From NCBI GenBank assembly GCA_035403465.1, contig DAONFG010000078.1, forward strand, positions 1 through 9,539: a stretch of DNA of 9,539 bases, in the 5' to 3' direction. The stretch comes from JAAYBQ01 sp035403465 (GTDB lineage: Bacteria; Spirochaetota; UBA4802; UBA5550). Shown here one piece after another: positions 1 through 5,401 of this stretch; within the stretch, counting starts at the first letter, position 1, and each line of letters begins with the position of its first letter. Under the pieces are notes generated by a model. It saw only the letters and a list, made by a program, of their open reading frames with translations, had not been told where the DNA came from and did no database searches. The translations under genes were made by a program, and so were the position numbers.

Positions 1-246
1 TTTAATAACTATGTTCAGCGAATGGGTAATGCCCGGGGTCAATACGACGCTCATGGGATCAGATATATTGAACAGGCGCGACAGCACATCCCTTGCCTCA
101 AAGAGTGTACGTCCTGATTCAATCGACATGGAATGGCCCGACCTCCCGGGGTTGCTGCCGATCCGCGTGTTAAAGTCGATCATACCCTCCATCATTACCG
201 GGGGTTTAGGCCACGATGTTGCCGCATTATCAAGATATATGGTCAT
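1..246 (-). CDS. Cysteine desulfurase-family class V aminotransferase, N-terminal part (truncated by window edge)
   Basis: The 82 visible codons read from an ATG at 246-244 and stay open to the left edge, so the C-terminal part, including the PLP lysine and any catalytic cysteine loop, is not visible. The protein opens with the family signature IYLDNAATSWPKP (residues 3-15), followed by SNPGRSGHSMSIESGR (residues 33-48) and an LFNI segment. This is how PLP-dependent class V aminotransferases of the SufS/IscS-like 'cysteine desulfurase family' begin. Such enzymes usually take sulfur from cysteine for Fe-S cluster or thiocofactor assembly, although several subgroups have other substrates, so the exact reaction is left open. 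An AGGA at 255-258 lies 8 nt before the ATG and supports this start. The gene is divergent from the HD-GYP gene and shares a 347-bp intergenic region with it. I am confident of the family and unsure of the specific function. Confidence 0.88.
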   Translation of the reverse strand, partial: MTIYLDNAATSWPKPPVMMEGMIDFNTRIGSNPGRSGHSMSIESGRTLFEARDVLSRLFNISDPMSVVLTPGITHSLNIVIK

Positions 247-264
247 TTTTCCAATCCTGGTTTA

Positions 265-292
265 ATTAAAAATCACAGGTCAAACCAGTCAA
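265..292 (-). promoter_or_regulatory. Candidate sigma-70 promoter for the cysteine desulfurase-like gene
   Basis: Read on the minus strand, TTGACT (287-292) and TTTAAT (265-270) each match the -35 and -10 consensus at 5 of 6 positions and are separated by 16 nt. Transcription would begin near 258, leaving only about 12 nt before the ATG at 246, so the AGGA ribosome site would lie at the very 5' end of the message. The short leader is a weakness of this call. No experimental support is visible. Confidence 0.45.
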
Positions 293-315
293 GCAAATAA
301 AGAATTATTGATTTA

Positions 316-332
316 TGAAATTGATAATTTCA
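316..332. repeat. Perfect 7-bp-arm palindrome in the divergent intergenic region
   Basis: TGAAATT-GAT-AATTTCA is an exact inverted repeat with a 3-nt centre. It lies 24 bp upstream of the candidate -35 element of the leftward gene and about 83 bp upstream of the candidate rightward promoter. The size and symmetry suit an operator for a dimeric regulator. It is AT-rich, so chance is possible, and no partner regulator is encoded in the window. Confidence 0.35.
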
Positions 333-414
333 ATCATCCAGGGCTTTTTTTATTGTCTGCTTTGAGTAAATCCGGATTCATGCCCCCTTTGGGGAACCTT
401 ACAGCACGGATCTT

Positions 415-444
415 CTGACGGGGGCTTTGAAGTGATGCTATAAT
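415..444 (+). promoter_or_regulatory. Candidate extended -10 promoter for the HD-GYP gene
   Basis: TGCTATAAT at 436-444 is a perfect extended -10 (TG-N-TATAAT). A weak -35, CTGACG at 415-420, matches 4 of 6 positions and sits 18 bp upstream; extended -10 promoters tolerate a poor -35. Transcription would begin near 451 and give a leader of about 143 nt before the TTG start at 594. A weaker alternative, TTGATT (539-544) with 17 nt to TATTTT (562-567), would give a leader of only about 20 nt. Confidence 0.5.
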
Positions 445-462
445 GAAATGCGGGAAATAGTG

Positions 463-495
463 TGCCGGCGGACAGTGGGCTGGAGAACACCGGCA
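463..495 (+). other. Leader hairpin upstream of the HD-GYP gene
   Basis: TGCCGG (463-468) is complementary to CCGGCA (490-495), enclosing a 21-nt purine-rich loop. A longer-range pairing of CGGG (451-454) with CCCG (550-553) could close the leader around it. There is no T-run after the hairpin, so it is not a terminator. It may be part of a structured 5' leader. I could not match it to a known riboswitch consensus, including the c-di-GMP classes. Confidence 0.3.
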
Positions 496-583
496 TAGAG
501 TTGTCTTTAATGAAACCCTTTTAATAATCTGTTTAGTCTTGATTTTTTACCCGGATTAAGATATTTTCTATATATGAACCTAC

Positions 584-587
584 GGAG
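584..587 (+). promoter_or_regulatory. Ribosome binding site fixing the TTG start of the HD-GYP gene
   Basis: GGAG lies 6 nt before TTG at 594-596. The nearby ATG at 575 is in another frame and stops after nine codons, and an in-frame TGA at 576-578 rules out any earlier start, so TTG is the best supported initiation codon. Confidence 0.7.
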
Positions 588-593
588 TATAAC

Positions 594-1868
594 TTGGATC
601 TGAACCGGAACCTTCTGCTGGGCCAGTGCCTTGAGGCACTGGGACTTGTGCTCGAATATGACCTGAACGACCATCCGTCGCATAAGCACGCCGTGCGCGT
701 AGGTGAAAGCTGCGCCATAATCGCCGAAAAACTCGGCCTTTCCCCCGAACGCATACAGCAGATATACTTCGCGGGACTTATCCATGACATAGGTAAAATC
801 GCCATAGATATAAGCCTGCTTCGCCAGAAAAGAAAACTTACCGCAGATGAATTCCGGCAGGTGCAGATACATTCTGTTAAAGGGAGCCGCATAGCCGCAG
901 CGCTCCCGGAGCTGAGCGACCTTTCCTTCTGGATAAGGTGGCATCATGAAAAATGGGACGGCACTGGCTACCCTGACGGACTCGCGGGCGTGCAGATACC
1001 GGCCGAGGTGCAGATACTTAGCGCCGTTGACTGCTTTGATTCACTCCAGACACCCAGGCTTGACAGGGACAAGATATCCGCCGCAGAGGCCGAAGAAATA
1101 ATCAGGCAGCTGCGGGGAACGGCATTCAATCCAGTCATAGTCGACATCATCTCCCAAATGATTGCCGACAACGAGATTATACCCGGCAAGTCATCCGATA
1201 AATTCATCGAAGTAAAAGAGAAGTATATCAACATTACATACAGGAAACCCGCTGACGATTGCTGGTCAGGTATAGGAATGACCGGCATGTATCCCATACT
1301 GCGCCTGTTTGCAAGGGTCATCGATGCAAAACACGAGTACACGCAGGGCCATTCAACACGGGTATCAATACTTTCGCGCTACATAGCGCAGAAGGCAGGC
1401 TTTTCTGTTGACGATATTATTAAGGTGGAAATCGCCGGGCTGCTTCATGATGCAGGCAAGATCAGCATCCCCCACGAGGTACTTGACAAGAGGAACATAC
1501 CTGACACTGCCGAATGGGAGATCATCAGGAACCACCCTGTCCATTCATACAACATACTGAAGAATATTCACATGATGAACGAGATTGCACTGATTACAAA
1601 GCAGCATCATGAGAGGCTGGATGGTTCAGGATACCCGGAAGGTGAAGTTGAGAAAGAAATCGGGATACTGGCGCAGATAATAGCAATTTCCGATTCATTC
1701 GATGCAATGACAAGTGAAAGGGCATACAGGACAAGCCGGAATACTGAAGCGGCTTACCATGAAATTTCAGAAGGGGCAGGAATAACTTATAACAGGGAAT
1801 TCGCGAAGATACTGACATCAACTCCACCGTACTACATAAAGGCTCTCTTCGACATGCACATAGGCTGA
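594..1868 (+). CDS. Tandem HD-GYP domain protein, probable c-di-GMP phosphodiesterase
   Basis: This 424-residue protein consists of two HD-GYP domains and no visible sensor, receiver or membrane segment. Domain 1 (about 25-190) shows H32, HDIGK at 64-68, H93, HH at 117-118 and DGTGYPDG at 122-129. Domain 2 (about 235-415) shows H253, HDAGK at 285-289, H314, HH at 338-339 and DGSGYPEG at 343-350, followed by SDSFDAM and SERAYR. HD-GYP proteins are metal-dependent enzymes that hydrolyse cyclic di-GMP to pGpG or GMP; both metal-ligand sets look intact. Domain 1 lacks the usual DALTS-RPYR stretch after its last Asp (CFDSLQTPR instead), so it may be altered in activity. Translation starts at TTG, fixed by an upstream in-frame stop. 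The gene converges on the flagellar operon with no intergenic base. Its base composition looks GC-richer than the 5.4-7.2 kb genes. Activity, and a role in motility, are inferred. Confidence 0.93.
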   Translation: MDLNRNLLLGQCLEALGLVLEYDLNDHPSHKHAVRVGESCAIIAEKLGLSPERIQQIYFAGLIHDIGKIAIDISLLRQKRKLTADEFRQVQIHSVKGSRIAAALPELSDLSFWIRWHHEKWDGTGYPDGLAGVQIPAEVQILSAVDCFDSLQTPRLDRDKISAAEAEEIIRQLRGTAFNPVIVDIISQMIADNEIIPGKSSDKFIEVKEKYINITYRKPADDCWSGIGMTGMYPILRLFARVIDAKHEYTQGHSTRVSILSRYIAQKAGFSVDDIIKVEIAGLLHDAGKISIPHEVLDKRNIPDTAEWEIIRNHPVHSYNILKNIHMMNEIALITKQHHERLDGSGYPEGEVEKEIGILAQIIAISDSFDAMTSERAYRTSRNTEAAYHEISEGAGITYNREFAKILTSTPPYYIKALFDMHIG

Positions 1869-2249
1869 CTACATTTTGCGGCTTAGCTCTTCGTAGAGCA
1901 TTTTTGCCATGCCGAAATCTGAATTTTTCGACACCTTGAGCGCATACTCATCGTAAAGCATATCTTCAAATATCTCCTCGGCCTGTCCGCCATGGAGCCA
2001 CTCGCTTTTCTGTACAGTTGACTTCATCTCTTTCAGCATCTTGCCGACAAATAAAGATTCAGCCTCAATACAGGCATTCCAGAGCTTTTCATCTACGGGT
2101 TTCTTTTTGTTTTTAGATGAATCAACTGCCGCGTCAAGTTCAGACTTAAAAGAGGCGCCGTTAGCCGTGTTCAGCCTTTTCAGTTTATCCTCTTTTTCTG
2201 TTATGCGGGATACCGAAGGCCTGCCTGTTATACTAAGAAATGCATCCAT
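1869..2249 (-). CDS. flgJ: FlgJ-type rod-binding protein (single domain)
   Basis: A 126-residue protein whose C-terminal half (about 57-126) matches the flagellar rod-binding domain: LWNACIEAESLFVGKMLKEM, then an EIFEDMLYDEYA segment and a final FGMAKMLYEEL helix. In enterobacteria FlgJ couples this domain, which caps or scaffolds the growing rod in the periplasm, to a peptidoglycan hydrolase domain; here the hydrolase is absent, as in many non-proteobacterial flagella, so another enzyme must open the wall. The N-terminal 55 residues are polar, Lys/Ser-rich and probably flexible. There is no signal peptide, as expected for a type III export substrate. GAGG at 2255-2258 overlaps the flgI stop codon and lies 5 nt before the ATG. 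It is the last gene of the operon, and its TAG directly abuts the TGA of the convergent HD-GYP gene. Confidence 0.85.
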   Translation of the reverse strand: MDAFLSITGRPSVSRITEKEDKLKRLNTANGASFKSELDAAVDSSKNKKKPVDEKLWNACIEAESLFVGKMLKEMKSTVQKSEWLHGGQAEEIFEDMLYDEYALKVSKNSDFGMAKMLYEELSRKM

Positions 2250-2256
2250 AAGTTCC

Positions 2257-3270
2257 TCACTTTACAATCAGTTCTGCATGAAGCGCGCCTGAAGCTTTCA
2301 GGGCTTTGAGTATTGCGATGATATCGGCTGTGCCTGCACCCACCGAGTTAAGGCTCTCAACAAGTTCCTGCACGGTTGCTGAATCCCTGATGTACCCTGC
2401 GCTCTGCTTTTTTTCCGAGTTTTCTATCTCTATGATCATCCCGCGCCTGCTGATCATGGCTTCCGAGATTACTACATTTCCGCCTGTAACTATTGTTCCG
2501 TCCTTTTCATTTATGACCACAGTGGCCTTCATGTCCGGAACGATCTCTGTATTTTCTATTGTACCGATAAACTCGGTCAACGATGTTTCTGCGGGGATTG
2601 TGATCATGATCCTGCCGTTATCTGCAAGTGTAACAGTGCTCCCTTTGAGTTTCTTCTGCAGTGATTTTATAATCTTGTCAGCTGTCGAGTAATTCCAGTC
2701 GTGAAGTACAAGGTAAATCGCGTCCTTGTTATCCGCGGTTTTTACAATAAATTCAGGCCTGATCTCCCTCTCTGCAATGCCGCCGCCCGTGACTATTCCG
2801 GTGGTCTTGACGCCACGCCTGTCCTCGTTACCCTGGATTGTTATCCTGCCCTGGGCCACTACATAAATAACTCCGTCAGCCCCCTTCAGCGGTGACTGTA
2901 TCAGCACCCCGCCTTCAAGAGACTTTGCGTCACCTATTGATGAAACATATATGTCTATCCTGTCGCCCACCCTAAGGTTGGCAGGAATATTTGCCGAAAT
3001 AATAACCGCCGCGGAATTCTTTATCAGCGGGCTTGTCTCCTGGAGACCCAGACTCTTCAGAAGATTTTTCATGGACGTTTTTGTGAGGTTGGATCTTGAG
3101 TCGCCCGTCCCCTGCAGGCCCACAACCATGCCGTAGCCGAATATCTGGTTTGTCTTGTACCCGTCAATAAAACAGAGGTTCCTGAGTTTGACAGATACCT
3201 CTGAATCTGCCGCAGCCGCTAACATAATAAGCATCAGCACAACTGCTGTCTTTTTAACAAATCCGGCCAT
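2257..3270 (-). CDS. flgI: Flagellar P-ring protein FlgI
   Basis: A 337-residue exported protein, slightly shorter than the common 350-370. A signal peptide (basic MAGFVKK, hydrophobic to residue 20, likely cleavage near AAA-DSE) precedes the FlgI hallmark FGYGMVVGLQGTGDSRSN (44-61). The C-terminus carries VVINEKDGTIVTGGNV and ends in ILKALKASGALHAELIV, both typical of the family. FlgI polymerises in the periplasm into the P ring, the bushing in the peptidoglycan around the rod, with help from FlgA. The gene starts 3 nt after the flgH stop, with AAGG/TAGG-type ribosome sites inside the end of flgH, and it is followed 7 nt later by flgJ. The two cysteines that form the stabilising disulfide in E. 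coli FlgI are not seen; the mature protein has only one Cys (residue 33). Confidence 0.95.
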   Translation of the reverse strand: MAGFVKKTAVVLMLIMLAAAADSEVSVKLRNLCFIDGYKTNQIFGYGMVVGLQGTGDSRSNLTKTSMKNLLKSLGLQETSPLIKNSAAVIISANIPANLRVGDRIDIYVSSIGDAKSLEGGVLIQSPLKGADGVIYVVAQGRITIQGNEDRRGVKTTGIVTGGGIAEREIRPEFIVKTADNKDAIYLVLHDWNYSTADKIIKSLQKKLKGSTVTLADNGRIMITIPAETSLTEFIGTIENTEIVPDMKATVVINEKDGTIVTGGNVVISEAMISRRGMIIEIENSEKKQSAGYIRDSATVQELVESLNSVGAGTADIIAILKALKASGALHAELIVK

Positions 3271-3273
3271 AAC

Positions 3274-3903
3274 CTACCTTGTGAGTTCCCTTATCATTTT
3301 TTCGAGATAATCAGTTATAATCGCCTGCTTCTCCTGTTCAGTCAGAATGATAGAAGCGGCTTCACCTTCGGCAAGAGGCCCCTTGCGTATGGCAATGCCC
3401 TCTTTCCTTCCGGTAATCTGTATAATGAAATCAGCAACATTTTCTGAATCTATCACGCCGCCGTTTATCATCCTGGGATCGATGATTCCCCTTACTGCCA
3501 TCGTATTTGTCACGCCGCCGAATGAATATGTCCGTGTCCCTGTTATAACCGCGAACCCGTTTGCCTGCCTCTCTGTTACGCGTGTAGCAATGGATAAAAC
3601 AATTTTTGACGACCCGCGATAAGCGCTTGATTCATTGTTCTTGAAATTTTTACTGGCACTGATTTTCGGGAGGAATCCGGTAACTGTCACATCTGGATTT
3701 GAAAGGATGTCGGAAGCAGAAGAGTTGTTAAGCTTTGCATCAAAACTGAATTTAGATAAATCATTTATGGTAACTACTACTATATCTCCCACCTGGAGGT
3801 TCGCTTCGGAGGAATATATATCCCTGTCCCTCCATACCGACGCATATATCAGCGGTATTGTGAGAAGGATTATAAAACAGATTTTCAGGTAAACACTTTT
3901 CAT
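3274..3903 (-). CDS. flgH: Flagellar L-ring protein FlgH (no lipobox)
   Basis: A 209-residue exported protein. After a signal peptide (about 1-21, likely cleavage at IYA-SVW) come DIYSSEANLQVGDIVVVTI (28-46), then ERQANGFAVITGTRTYSFGG and the diagnostic MAVRGIIDPRMINGGVIDSE (135-154) followed by VADFIIQITG. These follow FlgH order: a VGDI segment, the central NG-VV-G strand, and GxIxPxxI...IxSxxVAD. FlgH forms the L ring in the outer membrane around the flagellar rod. The chosen ATG (3903-3901) shares one base with the flgA stop in a TAATG overlap and has AGGA 7 nt upstream. A longer frame opening 39 nt earlier would place 13 polar residues before the signal peptide and is rejected. Unlike enterobacterial FlgH, no lipobox cysteine follows the signal; the only Cys (residue 9) lies in the hydrophobic core. 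Confidence 0.9.
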   Translation of the reverse strand: MKSVYLKICFIILLTIPLIYASVWRDRDIYSSEANLQVGDIVVVTINDLSKFSFDAKLNNSSASDILSNPDVTVTGFLPKISASKNFKNNESSAYRGSSKIVLSIATRVTERQANGFAVITGTRTYSFGGVTNTMAVRGIIDPRMINGGVIDSENVADFIIQITGRKEGIAIRKGPLAEGEAASIILTEQEKQAIITDYLEKMIRELTR

Positions 3904-4415
3904 TATATCATCCTGGCCTGTCGTTCGCCTGTAACAATGCACCGTATTTTTTTACCGCCTGCCAGCTTTACTTCAACTTCATCATTAACCGCACCGTCAG
4001 AAAGTGACCTGCCAGTAAGCCTGATTGTAATGTTTCCTGAATTAACCACGACCTGTACTGAGTCGCCCCTTTTGACAACGCGGTTTTTATTAATCTCGTT
4101 TTTTACATCCTGCTCAATGTTCCATGTAATCATTGTCCCGTTCCCGAAAACTGAAACAGTCTCATTAAAACATGATTTCATGAAACGCTCCAGTTCGGCA
4201 CGGTCTATTATGTTATCCCCAAAGTCTGCAGCTGGAATTGCAAGCTCAAGGTACTTGGCTGAATCGGTACCCTCAATCTTGCATATATCACGGACATATA
4301 CATCGTTCCCGCTTATAACAGCTTCAGGCAGCATATAAACTCTCACTGCGGCATACAGCTCAGCTCCGTTAAAAACAGAGAGCGCAAGCACCAGTGAAAA
4401 AATCAGCCGTTTCAT
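3903..4415 (-). CDS. flgA: Flagellar P-ring assembly chaperone FlgA (short form)
   Basis: A 170-residue periplasmic protein with a signal peptide (1-22, likely cleavage near LYA-AVR). The N-terminal part (24-100), with VYVRDICKIEG and an RAELERFM segment, resembles the first FlgA domain. The C-terminal part, RVVKRGDSVQVVV (112-124) then ITIRLTGRSLSDGAVNDEVEV, is the conserved ChapFlgA/SAF-like domain. FlgA holds FlgI in the periplasm until the P ring forms. Family members are usually about 220-235 residues; here the chain passes almost directly from the first domain to VVKRGD, so the central beta-clip segment appears to be missing. The gene starts inside a TAATG overlap with the flgG stop and ends in the same kind of overlap with flgH, pointing to translational coupling. 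No strong ribosome site is visible before its ATG. Confidence 0.85.
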   Translation of the reverse strand: MKRLIFSLVLALSVFNGAELYAAVRVYMLPEAVISGNDVYVRDICKIEGTDSAKYLELAIPAADFGDNIIDRAELERFMKSCFNETVSVFGNGTMITWNIEQDVKNEINKNRVVKRGDSVQVVVNSGNITIRLTGRSLSDGAVNDEVEVKLAGGKKIRCIVTGERQARMI

Positions 4416-5209
4416 TAACGCTTCAGACCTATTGCCGTACTCAGCATAGAGTCAGATGTCTGGATCGCCTTGGAATTCACCTCGTAGGCCCTCTGGGCAA
4501 CAATCATGTTAACCATCTCTTCAACGACTTTAACATTGGACATTTCAAGGAATCCCTGGTGCACCTTACCCAGGCCCTCCATACCGGGGATACCCGGAAT
4601 CTCATCACCCGAGGCCGGGGTGGTCTTAAACAGGTTTCCGCCCATGCTGCTTAAACCTGCAGGGTTGACAAACCTGTAAATCTCCATCTGGCCTACTTCT
4701 ACCGGGTCTTCTTCGCCAACAATATTAACCGTTATCTTTCCCTGCTGGCTGATTGCCAGAGTATTCATGATAAAGTTTTCCGGAAGGATAACCGGCGGCT
4801 CAAGCAGGTATCCGTTTGATGTCACGACCTGCCTGTTTGAATCGACCTTGAATGAACCGTCACGTGTATACGCATACGATCCGTCATAAAGCTGTATCTT
4901 GAAAAAACCTTCACCTTCAAGTGCAATGTCAGTCTTATTCTCTGTAGACTGGAGACTCCCCTGCTCAAACATCTTCTGTGTTGCAGCGATCTTTACACCA
5001 TGACCTACCTGTATACCTGTCGGAATCTCTGTAAACTCGGTCGCCGGGGTCCCCGCCATAAGCACTGTCTGGTAAAGGAGGTCCTCGAACTCAGCCCTCT
5101 GTTTTTTAAACCCGGTCGTGTTTACGTTGGAAAGATTATTTGAAATTGTATCAATATTATACTGCTGTCCTATCATGCCGGAAGCTGCAGTCCAGAGAGA
5201 TCTCATCAT
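4415..5209 (-). CDS. flgG: Flagellar distal rod protein FlgG
   Basis: A 264-residue protein starting MMRSLWTAASGM, with the rod/hook N-terminal signature NIDTISNNLSNVNTTGFKKQ (18-37), the FlgG-type FEDLLYQTV (41-49) and an LEGEGFF-type core segment. Its C-terminus (about 227-264), with VAQRAYEVNSKAIQTSDSML, matches the D0 coiled coil that packs with the N-terminus. FlgG builds the distal rod that crosses the P and L rings and is exported by the flagellar type III system, so no signal peptide is present. Length matches the usual 260-264. The start at 5209 is set by GAGGTGA (5215-5221) 5 nt upstream; a GTG at 5218 lies inside that ribosome site and is rejected. It is the first gene of the operon; flgF, which often precedes flgG, is absent here. 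Confidence 0.96.
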   Translation of the reverse strand: MMRSLWTAASGMIGQQYNIDTISNNLSNVNTTGFKKQRAEFEDLLYQTVLMAGTPATEFTEIPTGIQVGHGVKIAATQKMFEQGSLQSTENKTDIALEGEGFFKIQLYDGSYAYTRDGSFKVDSNRQVVTSNGYLLEPPVILPENFIMNTLAISQQGKITVNIVGEEDPVEVGQMEIYRFVNPAGLSSMGGNLFKTTPASGDEIPGIPGMEGLGKVHQGFLEMSNVKVVEEMVNMIVAQRAYEVNSKAIQTSDSMLSTAIGLKR

Positions 5210-5214
5210 GGCGG

Positions 5215-5221
5215 TCACCTC
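5215..5221 (-). promoter_or_regulatory. Ribosome binding site deciding the flgG start
   Basis: On the minus strand GAGGTGA is followed by CCGCC and then tandem ATG ATG codons at 5209-5204. This places the start at 5209 or 5206 rather than at the upstream in-frame GTG (5218), which is part of the site itself. Confidence 0.75.
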
Positions 5222-5289
5222 ATTATTATATAGTCATTAGTAATCAAGCAGTTATAAAAAACATTTGACTTGATTCCCATAATCTATTA

Positions 5290-5343
5290 ACTGACTCTAC
5301 ACAATCAGTCGTATTGTAATACTTATCGGTTCAAATACGATAA
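5290..5343. promoter_or_regulatory. Inverted-repeat cluster and candidate promoter between flgG and the MORN gene
   Basis: Three inverted repeats lie side by side in the 192-bp divergent region: ACTGA/TCAGT (5290-5294, 5305-5309), GTATT-GT-AATAC (5311-5322) and TTATCG/CGATAA (5323-5328, 5338-5343). On the plus strand TAAT (5317-5320), a 15-nt spacer and TACGATAA (5336-5343) resemble the flagellar sigma-28 layout (TAAA-N15-GCCGATAA), with a weak TTGTAA...TACGAT sigma-70 alternative at the same place. On the minus strand ACCGATAA appears, but no TAAA lies 15 nt upstream. A TATAAC at 5251-5256 could serve flgG but lacks a good -35. These are consensus matches only. Confidence 0.35.
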
Positions 5344-5401
5344 ATCCTGACTATTTCCAAGAAGACATAAGACATTTTTTACATTTCCGGAAGGGTAATC
5401 A

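Larger units (their letters stand above)
247..593. other. Divergent intergenic region, no gene found
   Basis: This 347-bp stretch separates the leftward cysteine desulfurase-like gene from the rightward HD-GYP gene. Besides the two candidate promoters, the palindrome and the leader hairpin listed separately, it holds a T-run at 344-351 and a cluster of overlapping inverted repeats at 370-425. In that cluster ATCCG (370-374) can pair with CGGAT (407-411), and GCCCCC (382-387) can pair either locally with GGGG (391-394) or distally with GGGGGC (420-425). No open frame here has both a plausible start with ribosome site and a recognisable product. Confidence 0.6.

Noticed and set aside
11..265. 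Plus-strand open frame of 84 codons at the left edge
   Set aside because: It is antisense to a minus-strand frame that begins with the unmistakable class V aminotransferase signature LDNAATSWPKP.
340..358. GGGC followed by a T-run as an intrinsic terminator
   Set aside because: No GC-rich inverted repeat precedes the T-run on the plus strand, and no rightward gene lies upstream in the window that would need it.
445..593. Known c-di-GMP riboswitch (class I or II) upstream of the HD-GYP gene
   Set aside because: I looked for the conserved helices and loop sequences and could not match them; only a short hairpin is evident. A covariance search would settle it.
507..947. Open frames on the minus strand opposite the start of the HD-GYP gene
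   Set aside because: No recognisable product. The plus strand carries the HDIGK and GYP motifs in frame.
2306..2692. Plus-strand open frame of 128 codons within flgI
   Set aside because: Hydrophobic-looking complement of the FlgI coding sequence without a ribosome site or family match.
3904..3942. Upstream extension of FlgH by 13 residues
   Set aside because: It would put a polar segment before a normal signal peptide. The ATG at 3903 sits in a TAATG overlap identical in form to the flgG/flgA junction and has an AGGA 7 nt upstream.
5210..5218. GTG at 5218 as the flgG start
   Set aside because: The GTG is part of the GAGGTGA ribosome site; the ATG at 5209 is spaced correctly and gives the normal family N-terminus.
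5225..5230. TATAAT on the minus strand as the flgG -10 box
   Set aside because: Transcription would start within the ribosome site, and no -35 element is found at 16-18 bp.
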